The notes: generated by a model from the letters alone, not told the origin. DNA of 64,000 nt from Ulvibacter antarcticus (GCF_003688405.1 NZ_REFC01000014.1:248001-312000); one strand, 5' to 3'; shown: positions 44,425 to 53,485, counted from the stretch's first letter. Program-made: numbers and translations.

Positions 44425-45264
44425 TTAGTTCTTTACAACTTTCTGAGTAAGAGTACCAGCAGTTGTGTTAACAGATAGGATATAAACACCTTTTGCTAAT
44501 GCAGCAGTATTCATAGTTCCGTTGTTAAGAGCAACACCTGTGTTTTTTCCTAATACATCATATAATACAGCAGCAGTTACTTCAACAGTAGAAGGAACAG
44601 CGATGTTAAGTACATCTGTAGTTGGGTTAGGATACACAGCAACTTGAGATAATAATACGTCATTAACTCCAAGTGGAGCATCAACAGTTACATTCATAAT
44701 GAAATCGTCAGGAAATCCACCACCAACAGCTTCAGTTGGAGTAGGTACAGTAATACCACAAGCAGCAGAAGAAAGGTAAGAAGGAGCAGTTTCTCCTAAT
44801 GTATTCTGACCGATACGGAAATTAACCGCAGCATCATTATCATAAAGTTCCATGATGATTTCTGTTGAAGGGTCAACATTGAAAGGTGTGTCTAAAAGTA
44901 CAGTTAAAATTGTACCAGTATCACCTTCTACTACAGGAACTGTTTGAGTAGATACTAAAGTAAAAGTACCTGCTGGGAAAACATCATCTGATGTATAAAG
45001 ATTCAATAGAACAGTAAACGGAGCCGCAGCACCATTTGCAGAACCTACTGCAAATTCTACTGCAGTTACAGCCATGTCGCCTGTTACTCCAAAATCTGCA
45101 GGAGTATAAGATCTCCAAAAGCTATTTTCTGTAGCCGTACCACCAGCTGCACATGCAACACTACCAGTAATGTCTGTTTGATCGGTTGAATGCGACATTG
45201 TAGTTTGCGCGTTCATTAAAGTTGTTGCAGCAAATGCCGCAAGTAATAAAGTAATTTTTTTCAT
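44425..45264 (-). CDS. Secreted T9SS cargo protein, 279 residues
   Basis: The start at 45264 (MKKITLLLAAFAATTLMNAQ) gives a clean signal peptide; a longer frame of 28 codons upstream is rejected. The middle region (residues 25-190) is beta-rich, with a galactose-binding or jelly-roll look (FWRSYTPADFG, ITEIIMELYDN-like strands), and I recognise no catalytic residues. The C-terminal 80 residues (VAVYPNPTTDVLNI, LYDVLGKNTG, GVYILSVNTTAGTLTQKVVKN-type end) form a type A T9SS sorting domain. It is a paralog of the gene at 45500 in that domain. Confidence 0.88.
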   Translation of the reverse strand: MKKITLLLAAFAATTLMNAQTTMSHSTDQTDITGSVACAAGGTATENSFWRSYTPADFGVTGDMAVTAVEFAVGSANGAAAPFTVLLNLYTSDDVFPAGTFTLVSTQTVPVVEGDTGTILTVLLDTPFNVDPSTEIIMELYDNDAAVNFRIGQNTLGETAPSYLSSAACGITVPTPTEAVGGGFPDDFIMNVTVDAPLGVNDVLLSQVAVYPNPTTDVLNIAVPSTVEVTAAVLYDVLGKNTGVALNNGTMNTAALAKGVYILSVNTTAGTLTQKVVKN

Positions 45265-45443
45265 ATCTAAATTTTTTAAATGAGGCGCTAAGTTATAGAA
45301 ATATGACAGTACAATTTGCTTGAAACTTGCCAAAAAAGCCTTTAACATATTTATCTAATCTACATATTTCAGATATTCAGTTATTTAAGAGGTGATTTTA
45401 ACATGAATTTAATAAAAATCGCGATTCTAACAATAAACCCAAT

Positions 45444-45475
45444 AAAAAAGTCCCTACTCATTTCTAAGCAGGGAC
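45444..45475 (-). terminator. Intrinsic terminator of the upstream T9SS cargo gene
   Basis: On the minus strand GUCCCUGCU pairs with AGUAGGGAC (one G-U) and is followed by six U. Confidence 0.8.
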
Positions 45476-45499
45476 CTTAATTTCGTAAGTATTTTATAC

Positions 45500-46393
45500 T
45501 TAGTTCTTTATAATTTTTTTAGTCACTGTGCCTTCAGAAGTAGTCACAGATAAAAAGTATACTCCTGCGACTAAGTTCGAAGTGTTCATTGTACCTTCAA
45601 ATAGCTTTGCACCCGTATTTTTTCCGAGGACATCGTATAAAGAAGCACTTTTTACAGAAATACTCTCTGGTAATTGAACAGTAAGGATATCTAGAACCGG
45701 ATTTGGGAAAACGGTTACTTTATTAGACGTAAACTCATTTGTATTTAGCAGAATATCACAATCTCCAGACCAGATGTAAACTCCGTCTAAGTTAGGGCTG
45801 GGCTTAGACCAACTGCCATTGAATTGTGCAATAGCTTCTCCATTTGCAGAACTTGAGGTCGCTACCCAAAACACGTTTGGTGTCACGTTTCCATCGGTAG
45901 CAATAAGTTCTACCCAGTATTTGGTTTCAGATCCCGATTGTCCATTAAATACAAAAGGAGCAAGGTCTAATATAATTTCGTTTACATCGTAGCCAAAATT
46001 GGCGCCAATTACAGTTTGTGAAGTGGGTACTACGCCTACTTCAGTTCCAATAATAGAACCTGGCAATCCCGAAGCATCGTCGTAATATCTTACTTCCACA
46101 TCAGTAATTCCATTATTGGCAAAAATGCTAGCCGTAATTTGGTTTAGCGTGAAAATTTCATCGGCTGCTACGATAAGGTCGTTAGCTGCAAGTATGGACG
46201 ATGAAGAAGAACAGTTGAAGCCTTCTTCATAAGTTCCATCGTTAGGGTTTTCTTCCGAGCAGGGAGCAAGATTTTGTTGGCTGGTTGCCGAAAATATAAT
46301 AGGTGCGTTGATTCCCAATTCGCTAATTCGAGATTGAGAGAAAACGGTTGCAAGTGTGCAAAATAAGGCACCGATAAGCGTAAAATTTTTCAT
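45500..46393 (-). CDS. Secreted T9SS cargo protein, 297 residues
   Basis: The start at 46393 (MKNFTLIGALFCTLATVFSQ) gives a signal peptide. The body is beta-rich and Asn/Ser-rich (CSEENPNDGTYEEGFNCSSSS, YYDDASGLPGSIIGTEVG, KYWVELIATDG), resembling exported domains of unknown binding role. The C-terminus (VFPNPVLDILTVQLP, LYDVLGKNTG, GVYFLSVTTSEGTVTKKIIKN-type end) is a T9SS type A sorting domain nearly matching that of the next gene. Each gene has its own terminator, so they are separate units. Confidence 0.88.
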   Translation of the reverse strand: MKNFTLIGALFCTLATVFSQSRISELGINAPIIFSATSQQNLAPCSEENPNDGTYEEGFNCSSSSSILAANDLIVAADEIFTLNQITASIFANNGITDVEVRYYDDASGLPGSIIGTEVGVVPTSQTVIGANFGYDVNEIILDLAPFVFNGQSGSETKYWVELIATDGNVTPNVFWVATSSSANGEAIAQFNGSWSKPSPNLDGVYIWSGDCDILLNTNEFTSNKVTVFPNPVLDILTVQLPESISVKSASLYDVLGKNTGAKLFEGTMNTSNLVAGVYFLSVTTSEGTVTKKIIKN

Positions 46394-46501
46394 AGTAAAT
46401 TTATTTTCTTTGAGTATTTTTAATTGCTTCTCAAAGCTGGGCAAAGATATAAAAGTAATGTCAATAGAAAGGAGATATAAAGGCTATATCGCGGAATCGA
46501 C

Positions 46502-46509
46502 TATATTTG
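46502..46509 (+). promoter_or_regulatory. Putative -7 promoter box of the M14 peptidase gene
   Basis: TATATTTG matches TAnnTTTG and ends 12 bases before the ATG at 46522, so the leader would be only a few bases long. A frame reading a TTG inside this box as start is therefore wrong. Confidence 0.5.
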
Positions 46510-46521
46510 TTTAAAAAATTA

Positions 46522-48267
46522 ATGAGACAGCTTTTAATTGTTTGCTTCGGTTTCTTTCTTTTTTCTTGTACTTCGGAAAAAAAAGAGCAGGATTATAATT
46601 TTGAAACGGTTTTTGAATCTTCTGAAGGTACCGAGACAGCCACTTACAGCGAGGTGATCGAGTTTTACACACAACTTGCCGAAGCCAATACGTCAATAGC
46701 CATGTACACCATGCACAAGACAGATTCCGGTGAACCTTTGCATTTAATCACCTTCAATCCCGATCGTAGTTTTGAATCGGAATTTTCCGAAGCAAACAGA
46801 AAAAATGTACTCCTTATTAATAATGGAATTCATCCGGGAGAAAGTGATGGAATTGACGCATCTATGCTTCTTATGAGAGACTTGGCAAATGGAAAAATCG
46901 CAGCGCCGGTAAATACACTTGTCGCTGTGATTCCTGTGTACAATATTGGCGGGGCTCTAAATCGGAATAGCACGACAAGGACCAATCAGAACGGTCCTAA
47001 AGAGTACGGTTTTCGAGGAAATGCCAGAAATTATGATCTAAACAGGGATTTTATAAAAGCCGACACTAAAAATGCAAGAGCTTTTACACACCTTTTTCGG
47101 ACTGTAAATCCTGATCTTTTTATAGATAACCATGTAAGTAATGGCGCCGATTACCAATATGTGTTAACGCATCTTTTTACGCAGCATAATAAATTGGGAG
47201 GTGCCTTAGGAAATTATCTTAGCACCTCGTTTAGACCGCAATTGGAGGATTCATTAAATGTAAAATCGTTGGATATTACTCCTTATGTAAATGTGTTTAA
47301 CCGCACTCCTGATAGTGGTTTTTCTCAGTTTTTCGACGGGCCACGTTATTCCACCGGATATGCGGCATTGTTTAATACGTTGGGGATGATGGTAGAAACT
47401 CATATGCTTAAGCCTTATAAACAAAGAGTTGAAGGAACTTATGAGTTAATGAAGAGTTTTATTAGTATAGCCGATAAAGACGCTGATTTAATCAAGGAGA
47501 TGAGAAAAAACGCAGCGTCGAATTTTAAATCCGGAGATTACTATGCTACCCAATGGAAAATTGATAGCACAAAAACCACAGTCTTAAATTTCAAGGGCTA
47601 CGAAGGGACTATGATCCCAAGTGAAATAACAGCTTCGCAACGTTTAAAGTACGACCGTTCCAAAGCTTTTGAAAAAGAGGTTGTGTATTACAATACCTTC
47701 AAGGCTTCAGATAGTGTGAAGATACCATCTGCTTACATTATACCAAAAGGCTATTGGAATGTGTTAGAATTACTAAAACTGAACAAGATTGCGTATTCAG
47801 AAATTAAAAAGGATAGTACACTGGAAGCTGAGGTTTACCATATAAAGAAGTATGAAACGACCAAGGGTCCGTATGAAGGGCATTATCTTCACTATAATAC
47901 GGAAGTTGATACTAAGACCGAGAATGTTGCGGTGCATCAAGGAGATATTATTGTGCAAACAGATCAGGCTGGGATGAGGTATCTTTTGGAAATACTGGAG
48001 CCTCAGGCTGTAGATTCATTTTTTAATTGGAATTTTTTCGATACAATCTTACAGCAAAAAGAAGGTTTCTCTCCCTATGTCTGGGAAGACCAGGCATTGA
48101 CTTTCTTAAATGAAAACTCGGAATTAAAGTTAGAATTTGACACCAAGAAAGCAGCAGATAAAAGTTTTGCTTCGAATTGGTATGCGCAATTAGATTGGAT
48201 TCATAAGCAATCACCCAATTACGAAAAGGCACATTTACGATATCCTATCATTAGGGTGTGGCAGTAG
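46522..48267 (+). CDS. M14 family zinc carboxypeptidase, lipoprotein
   Basis: The start at 46522 gives 581 residues with a lipobox (FLFSC, Cys16). The carboxypeptidase domain has the zinc ligands H104 and E107 in GIHPGES and H204 in DNHVSNGADY, the substrate motif RNYDLNRDF and the catalytic Glu at 292 in MMVETHMLKPY. A C-terminal region of about 230 residues without clear homology follows. It probably trims peptides or peptidoglycan stem peptides in the envelope. It overlaps the convergent Nudix gene by 33 bases. Confidence 0.92.
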   Translation: MRQLLIVCFGFFLFSCTSEKKEQDYNFETVFESSEGTETATYSEVIEFYTQLAEANTSIAMYTMHKTDSGEPLHLITFNPDRSFESEFSEANRKNVLLINNGIHPGESDGIDASMLLMRDLANGKIAAPVNTLVAVIPVYNIGGALNRNSTTRTNQNGPKEYGFRGNARNYDLNRDFIKADTKNARAFTHLFRTVNPDLFIDNHVSNGADYQYVLTHLFTQHNKLGGALGNYLSTSFRPQLEDSLNVKSLDITPYVNVFNRTPDSGFSQFFDGPRYSTGYAALFNTLGMMVETHMLKPYKQRVEGTYELMKSFISIADKDADLIKEMRKNAASNFKSGDYYATQWKIDSTKTTVLNFKGYEGTMIPSEITASQRLKYDRSKAFEKEVVYYNTFKASDSVKIPSAYIIPKGYWNVLELLKLNKIAYSEIKKDSTLEAEVYHIKKYETTKGPYEGHYLHYNTEVDTKTENVAVHQGDIIVQTDQAGMRYLLEILEPQAVDSFFNWNFFDTILQQKEGFSPYVWEDQALTFLNENSELKLEFDTKKAADKSFASNWYAQLDWIHKQSPNYEKAHLRYPIIRVWQ

Positions 48268-48858
48268 GTATTCTTTTGGGAAAAGAAGTTTGATGTTTTC
48301 GTACGAATCCTGTAATGCTTTTTGAGATTTCTCGAAATTCTTCCACTTCACTTTTTTTATCCCTTCGGAAGCTTCCGGAATTAAAGGCCCAGTATAGTCT
48401 GAATACATTTCATACCAATAAGTGATTTTGAGCTTGAATTTATCGTTTCGCTGAAAAACATGATAGGTTTTTTGTAAAAATCTTCTTACTTCAAGATTCT
48501 GTACTCCGGTTTCTTCGATGGTTTCTCGAATGGCAGCTTCTTCGTGGGTTTCCCCTTTTTCTACTTTTCCCTTCGGAAGGTCCCATTTAGAATTTCTTCG
48601 GATAAACAAGATTTCTTTTTTGCTATTGTAAACCATGCCGCCACCTGCTTCAACTACTGGGAGTTTTTTCCGAAGAAACAGCTCTAGTTTTTCAGCATTT
48701 TTATGGTAAATATTTACATATAGCAATTCTCCGTTGTTAATCTCAGCTATAAGTTTTTTGAACTTAACTTCCTTTAAAGGAATAGAGGTGTACTGCTTTC
48801 CAATTTTTTTCTCAGTTGAGAGAATGATGGGAATTTCTTTGACAAAAACTTTATACAT
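48235..48858 (-). CDS. Nudix hydrolase
   Basis: The start at 48858 (MYKVFVKEIPIILS) gives 207 residues. The Nudix box GKVEKGETHEEAAIRETIEETG is complete, preceded by an N-terminal extension of about 75 residues and KEILFIRRNSKWDLPKGK. The family cleaves nucleoside diphosphates linked to other groups; the substrate cannot be told. It diverges from pyrE with only 7 bases between start codons. Confidence 0.93.
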   Translation of the reverse strand: MYKVFVKEIPIILSTEKKIGKQYTSIPLKEVKFKKLIAEINNGELLYVNIYHKNAEKLELFLRKKLPVVEAGGGMVYNSKKEILFIRRNSKWDLPKGKVEKGETHEEAAIRETIEETGVQNLEVRRFLQKTYHVFQRNDKFKLKITYWYEMYSDYTGPLIPEASEGIKKVKWKNFEKSQKALQDSYENIKLLFPKEYLLPHPNDRIS

Positions 48859-48861
48859 TTG
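48854..48861 (+). promoter_or_regulatory. Putative -7 box of pyrE overlapping the Nudix start codon
   Basis: TACATTTG matches TAnnTTTG and ends 4 bases before the pyrE ATG at 48866. It also covers the Nudix start codon (48856-48858). A pyrE transcript from here would be leaderless or nearly so. Confidence 0.4.
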
Positions 48862-48865
48862 CAGT

Positions 48866-49507
48866 ATGATATTAAACAAAGAGACGGCTCAAAAAACCGC
48901 CGAATTACTTTTGCAAATTAATGCAATTAAATTACAACCACAAAACCCTTTTACATGGGCATCGGGTTGGAAGTCTCCTATCTATTGCGATAACCGCATA
49001 ACCCTCTCATACCCTGAGATTAGGAATTATTTAAGAGAGCATTTGTCAAATCAGATAGAGTCATTATATGGCAAACCTGATGCCATCGCGGGAGTGGCTA
49101 CAGGAGCTATAGGCATAGGCATGTTGGTCGCAGATTATATGAATTTACCATTTTGTTATATCCGTCCTGAAGCGAAGGCGCATGGACGTCAGAATAAGAT
49201 TGAAGGACATATCGAGGCAAATCAGCATGTTGTGGTAGTCGAAGATTTAATTAGTACAGGGAAAAGTAGTTTACTCGCAGTTGAAGCTTTACGTGAAGCG
49301 AATGTAAATGTAAAAGGAATGATGGCGCTATTTACCTATGGTTTTGATATAGCTGAAGAGAACTTTAAAAAAAATAATATAGAATTGCATACCTTGAGTG
49401 ATTATGAAAACCTATTAATCCAGGCAGAACAAACTCATTATATATCATCGAATGAAGTAGAACTTTTGTCGCAATGGCGGAAGGATCCTGGCAATTGGAA
49501 GCCTTAA
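48866..49507 (+). CDS. pyrE: Orotate phosphoribosyltransferase
   Basis: PyrE forms orotidine monophosphate in pyrimidine synthesis. The ATG at 48866 (MILNKETAQKTAELLLQ) gives 213 residues; a frame opening 44 codons upstream is only the antisense of the Nudix gene. Motifs are FTWASGWKSPIYCDNR, AIAGVATGAIGIG, the catalytic-loop KAHGRQNKIEG and the PRPP motif VVVVEDLISTGKSS. It is followed by an SRPBCC-like gene. Confidence 0.95.
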   Translation: MILNKETAQKTAELLLQINAIKLQPQNPFTWASGWKSPIYCDNRITLSYPEIRNYLREHLSNQIESLYGKPDAIAGVATGAIGIGMLVADYMNLPFCYIRPEAKAHGRQNKIEGHIEANQHVVVVEDLISTGKSSLLAVEALREANVNVKGMMALFTYGFDIAEENFKKNNIELHTLSDYENLLIQAEQTHYISSNEVELLSQWRKDPGNWKP

Positions 49508-49578
49508 TCATTTTAGTATATTCACATAAAAAGTGGCACGATCATAGCGTCAACCTTAACACACTAAAAAATTAATTT

Positions 49579-49971
49579 ATGAAATTAAACAGCAATAAAG
49601 TAACCGTTCAAAAATCTGGAGCAGAATTATGTGAATTTTTGAGTGATGTTAAGAATTTTGAGCAATTGATGCCCGAATCAATTAACAAGTTTGAGCTTAT
49701 TCGTGACAATGCATTTGTGTTCGGACTTAAGGGAATGCCCGAAATTGCTTTGGAAATAAAGGAAGTCAACTCACCTAATGAAGTAATCTTAGGAGCAATT
49801 AGCGATAAAATCCCTTTTACACTAACAACCAAAGTTGATGAAATTGATGACAGTAGTTGCAAAGCTGAATTCCTCTTTGACGGGCAGTTCAATACAATGA
49901 TGTCGATGATGATAAAAGGACCAATAACTAAGTTTATTGCGACCCTTTCGGAAAATTTAGGAAAACTTTAG
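49579..49971 (+). CDS. SRPBCC-like small protein
   Basis: This 130-residue protein has no signal peptide. Its alternating strands and final long helix (FNTMMSMMIKGPITKFIATLSENL), with an opening VTVQKSGAELCEFLSDVKNFEQLMP, fit the START/polyketide-cyclase fold that binds hydrophobic ligands. The gene lies 71 bases after pyrE. No ligand can be proposed. Confidence 0.75.
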   Translation: MKLNSNKVTVQKSGAELCEFLSDVKNFEQLMPESINKFELIRDNAFVFGLKGMPEIALEIKEVNSPNEVILGAISDKIPFTLTTKVDEIDDSSCKAEFLFDGQFNTMMSMMIKGPITKFIATLSENLGKL

Positions 49972-49973
49972 AA

Positions 49974-50056
49974 AGCTGGAAGCTGGAAGCTGGAAGTTGG
50001 AAGCTAGGAGAAAGAATGTAGAATAAAGAAGCAAGAAGCAAGAAGTTAGAAGAAAG
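49974..50056. repeat. Two heptamer tandem arrays (AGCTGGA and AAGCAAG types)
   Basis: Positions 49974-50008 hold five 7-base units: three AGCTGGA, then AGTTGGA and AGCTAGG. Positions 50029-50056 hold four units (AAGCAAG twice, AAGTTAG, AAGAAAG). They open the 359-base gene-free stretch between the SRPBCC-like gene and birA. Confidence 0.8.
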
Positions 50057-50163
50057 AAATTGGTTGATGTTTAAATTTTTTAAGTTCGAGTGATTGATAT
50101 TCGGCTTTTCGAACTTTGAAACTTTGTTACTCTGCCATTTTGGAACTACAAGGATTATTGAGA

Positions 50164-50222
50164 GCTTCTCGATACTATTTTAAGCTAGCTCCGCACCTTA
50201 AAATCACTCGAAGTGACAATCG
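50164..50222. repeat. Palindromic repeat, TTCTCGATAC...CACTCGAAGTGAC family (copy 2)
   Basis: It has the same ends as copy 1, with a different inner stem (ATTTTAAG/CTTAAAAT). It lies in the gene-free stretch before birA. Confidence 0.72.
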
Positions 50223-50264
50223 AACTATTAATCCACTTAGTAAAATGGATCAAATTTTTAAATA

Positions 50265-50322
50265 CCGTCAGTTCGAGTGATCTTTATGCGACTGTAAGGA
50301 GCATAAGATTGTATCGAGAACC
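50265..50322. repeat. Palindromic repeat, same family, inverted (copy 3)
   Basis: Read on the minus strand it is GGTTCTCGATACAATC, an inner stem TCTTATGC/GCATAAAGA with a loop, then ATCACTCGAACTGACGG. It ends 9 bases before the birA stop. Copies 2 and 3 face each other. Confidence 0.75.
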
Positions 50323-50330
50323 AACTCAAT

Positions 50331-51062
50331 TTAAAAAAGCATTTTAAGTTGTTTTAATTCGAACGATTTTATCTCTTCATTTTCTGTTTCCAGAAGTAAA
50401 TGACCTGTACTATCCACGCCTCTTATTATTCCATTGAAGTTTTGATTACGCTGATCATTAAAAGCGGTCACTTTATCTTTTCTGAATAAGGAAGCTACGT
50501 AGGTGGCTTCTAAATTATTATTTTTCGAATATTCGATGGTTTCCAATTGCTTCAGAATTGCTTCAGAAACCAATTGTAAAATTTCTTCAAGGATAAAAGC
50601 TTTACCGGAAGCCAATTTCATAGACGATGCCTGTGGTAACTTATCAAATTCAGAATTGTTTACATTAAGTCCGACACCAATAATGGAGCTGGTGATATTT
50701 GTCCCTTCGATTTGGTTTTCTATTAAAATTCCGCATAGTTTTTTGGAGTATGACATTATGTCGTTTGGCCATTTTATAGTCATGACGGGAATATTAAGAA
50801 CTTCCAAGGCGTTTTTCACGCCAATAGATACCGCGAAAGTAATGAGAGATTGATGCTCAATTTTAAGATTGGAAAATCTCTTGAAGATACTAAATGTAAG
50901 GCTTTGGCCATCCTTCGATTGCCAGGTAGATCCAAGCTGCCCACGACCTTTAGTTTGTTTCTCTGTAACTACTATGGTGTGGTCTGCCAAATCAATGGTT
51001 TTACTCATTTCTTTTAGGTAGGTATTTGTAGAATCGGTGGCACTAAGTTTGATTATCTTCAC
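50331..51062 (-). CDS. birA: Biotin--[acetyl-CoA-carboxylase] ligase
   Basis: BirA attaches biotin to carboxylase subunits. The 243-residue catalytic form lacks the DNA-binding domain of E. coli BirA, so it is probably not a repressor. Motifs are SATDSTNTYLKE, the biotin/ATP loop KGRGQLGSTWQS, MTIKWPNDIM and IIGVGLNVNN. There is no ATG; I prefer the GTG at 51062 (MKIIKLSATDS), and a TTG at 51068 is the alternative. It is divergent from rsfS. Confidence 0.93.
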   Translation of the reverse strand: MKIIKLSATDSTNTYLKEMSKTIDLADHTIVVTEKQTKGRGQLGSTWQSKDGQSLTFSIFKRFSNLKIEHQSLITFAVSIGVKNALEVLNIPVMTIKWPNDIMSYSKKLCGILIENQIEGTNITSSIIGVGLNVNNSEFDKLPQASSMKLASGKAFILEEILQLVSEAILKQLETIEYSKNNNLEATYVASLFRKDKVTAFNDQRNQNFNGIIRGVDSTGHLLLETENEEIKSFELKQLKMLF

Positions 51063-51142
51063 TATCAAAAAGAATGTATTACTATTACGTCGGCAAAGTA
51101 CTTAAAGAAACAAAAAAGTAATAACTTTGCGCAAAGAAAAAA

Positions 51143-51520
51143 ATGTTAATGTCGAAGAAAGAAAAAGGGACAGATCAACTTATTACACAAATTGTAAAAG
51201 GTATTGAAGAAGTTAAAGGACAAGATATTGAAATCCTAGATCTAAGAGAAATAGAGAACACTGTATGTGACTATTTTATCATCTGCAATGGTACTTCAAA
51301 TACGCAGGTAAATGCGATTGTAAATTCGATACAAAAAACGGTAAGTAAAGCTTTAAAAGAAAAACCTTGGCATGTCGAAGGAAGTGACAATGCCGAGTGG
51401 ATATTAATTGATTATGTTCACGTTGTAGTTCATGTTTTTCAAAAGCATATCCGCGAGTATTATGATATAGAAGGATTGTGGGGAGATGCAGTATCAGTAA
51501 AAATAGAAACAACTTATTAA
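51143..51520 (+). CDS. rsfS: Ribosome silencing factor
   Basis: RsfS binds L14 and blocks subunit joining when nutrients are scarce. The 125-residue protein has the family core ILDLREIENTVCDYFIICNGTSNTQVNAI, EKPWHVEGSDNAEWILIDYVHVVVHVF and REYYDIEGLWGDA. A second ATG two codons in (MSKKEKG) is an equally good start. It is directly upstream of ftsH. Confidence 0.94.
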   Translation: MLMSKKEKGTDQLITQIVKGIEEVKGQDIEILDLREIENTVCDYFIICNGTSNTQVNAIVNSIQKTVSKALKEKPWHVEGSDNAEWILIDYVHVVVHVFQKHIREYYDIEGLWGDAVSVKIETTY

Positions 51521-51534
51521 AACAAAAAAGCCTC

Positions 51535-53484
51535 ATGGCAGAAGGAAATAAAGATAAAAAACCAGAGATTAAGAAACCAAAATTTAGTGCATATTGGATT
51601 TATGCCGCTATCTTTTTAGTATTTATTGGGATTCAATTTTTTGGTAGTGGAAGTTGGGGACAGCCTCAAAAAACAACTCAATCTCAATTTGAGCAATTCT
51701 TAAGAGATGGAGATGTTGATAAAGTGATGGTTGTAAACCATAAAATGGCCAAAGTGTTTCTTACTAAAGATGCAAAAGCGAAGGCAATTCACAATGATAA
51801 TAAAAACACCAACTTTTTAGCACCAGGTCCTAATGATCCGGACTATCAGTTTGAATTTGGAGACCTTCAGAATTTCGAAAACAACGTAAAAGAGATCAAG
51901 AAACAGGAAAACCTAAGTACTGTCTTAATCTGGAATACAGAATCCAATGTTTGGGGAGAAGTCCTTTTAGGATTACTTCCTTTCATCGTTATAATTGGAA
52001 TATGGATATTTATTATGCGACGTATGTCGGGTGGTGGAGCTGGTGGAGCTGGAGGACAGATTTTCAACATTGGAAAATCTAAAGCCAAATTATTCGACGA
52101 AAAAGCAGATGTAAAAACATCTTTCAAGGATGTTGCCGGTCTGGAAGGCGCGAAAGAAGAAGTACAAGAGATTGTAGATTTTCTTAGAACACCCGATAAA
52201 TATACAGCCTTGGGTGGTAAGATACCGAAAGGTGCATTATTAGTTGGACCTCCGGGAACAGGTAAAACACTTTTGGCAAGAGCAGTAGCTGGTGAAGCAA
52301 AAGTTCCTTTCTTCTCATTGTCAGGTTCAGATTTTGTGGAGATGTTTGTGGGAGTTGGAGCATCACGTGTTCGTGACTTATTTAAACAAGCAAAAGAAAA
52401 AGCTCCATCAATAATTTTTATAGATGAAATTGATGCAATTGGTAGAGCCAGAGGTAAAAACAATTTTTCAGGTTCCAATGATGAACGTGAAAACACCCTA
52501 AACCAACTGTTAACCGAAATGGATGGTTTTGGAACAAACTCTAATGTAATAGTTATTGCGGCCACTAACCGCGCAGATGTACTTGATAAGGCATTGATGC
52601 GTGCAGGTCGATTCGATAGGCAAATCTATGTAGATTTACCGGATGTGAGAGAACGAAAGGAAATATTTGAAGTCCATCTACGCCCTATCAAAACAGATGA
52701 TTCGCTAGATCTGGACTTTTTAGCTAAACAAACCCCCGGATTTTCTGGAGCCGATATTGCCAATGTGTGTAATGAAGCAGCGTTAATTGCTGCAAGAAAT
52801 GAGAAGAAGGCCGTAGATAAGCAAGACTTTCTGGATGCCGTTGATAGAATAGTAGGAGGTCTGGAAAAGAAAAATAAGATTATCACGCCAGATGAGAAAA
52901 AGGCAATTGCATATCACGAAGCAGGTCACGCTACAGTAAGTTGGATGTTAGAGCATGCAGCTCCATTAGTGAAAGTAACTATTGTCCCTAGAGGTCAGTC
53001 TTTGGGAGCAGCTTGGTACTTGCCGGAAGAACGATTAATTGTTAGGCCGGAACAAATGTTGGATGAGATGTGTGCTGCCCTTGGTGGTCGTGCTGCCGAA
53101 AAAGTGATTTTTAATCGAATTTCTACCGGAGCATTAAGTGATCTTGAAAAGGTGACTAAGCAAGCGAGAGCCATGGTAACCATTTACGGTTTAAATGATG
53201 CGATCGGAAATCTAACGTATTACGATTCCAGTGGTCAATCTGAATATGGTTTTACAAAGCCTTATTCTGAGAAAACCGCAGAGATGATTGATAAGGAAAT
53301 TTCTAAGCTTATAGAAAGTCAGTATCAGCGAGCAATTGATTTGTTAGAGCATAACAAGGATAAATTAACAGAGCTTGCTAATGTACTTCTTGAGAAGGAA
53401 GTGATCTTTAAAGACAATCTTCAAAAGATATTTGGAAACAGACCTTTTGAGAAGAATGAAGATGAAAAAGTAATAACAACCTAA
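51535..53484 (+). CDS. ftsH: ATP-dependent zinc metalloprotease FtsH
   Basis: FtsH degrades membrane and regulatory proteins. The ATG at 51535 (MAEGNKDKKPEIKKPKFSAY) gives 649 residues; a frame opening earlier overlaps rsfS in another phase. Two transmembrane helices (about 21-38 and 139-158) flank a periplasmic domain. The AAA domain has GPPGTGKT at 238-245, IIFIDEIDAIG and the second-region-of-homology arginines. The protease has HEAGH at 461-465. It is followed by a terminator. Confidence 0.97.
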   Translation: MAEGNKDKKPEIKKPKFSAYWIYAAIFLVFIGIQFFGSGSWGQPQKTTQSQFEQFLRDGDVDKVMVVNHKMAKVFLTKDAKAKAIHNDNKNTNFLAPGPNDPDYQFEFGDLQNFENNVKEIKKQENLSTVLIWNTESNVWGEVLLGLLPFIVIIGIWIFIMRRMSGGGAGGAGGQIFNIGKSKAKLFDEKADVKTSFKDVAGLEGAKEEVQEIVDFLRTPDKYTALGGKIPKGALLVGPPGTGKTLLARAVAGEAKVPFFSLSGSDFVEMFVGVGASRVRDLFKQAKEKAPSIIFIDEIDAIGRARGKNNFSGSNDERENTLNQLLTEMDGFGTNSNVIVIAATNRADVLDKALMRAGRFDRQIYVDLPDVRERKEIFEVHLRPIKTDDSLDLDFLAKQTPGFSGADIANVCNEAALIAARNEKKAVDKQDFLDAVDRIVGGLEKKNKIITPDEKKAIAYHEAGHATVSWMLEHAAPLVKVTIVPRGQSLGAAWYLPEERLIVRPEQMLDEMCAALGGRAAEKVIFNRISTGALSDLEKVTKQARAMVTIYGLNDAIGNLTYYDSSGQSEYGFTKPYSEKTAEMIDKEISKLIESQYQRAIDLLEHNKDKLTELANVLLEKEVIFKDNLQKIFGNRPFEKNEDEKVITT

Positions 53485-53485
53485 A

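Noticed and set aside
51867-52565. A 232-residue open frame antisense to ftsH
   Set aside because: It lies entirely under the conserved FtsH AAA domain and is a mirror of its codon pattern. It shows no recognisable motif.
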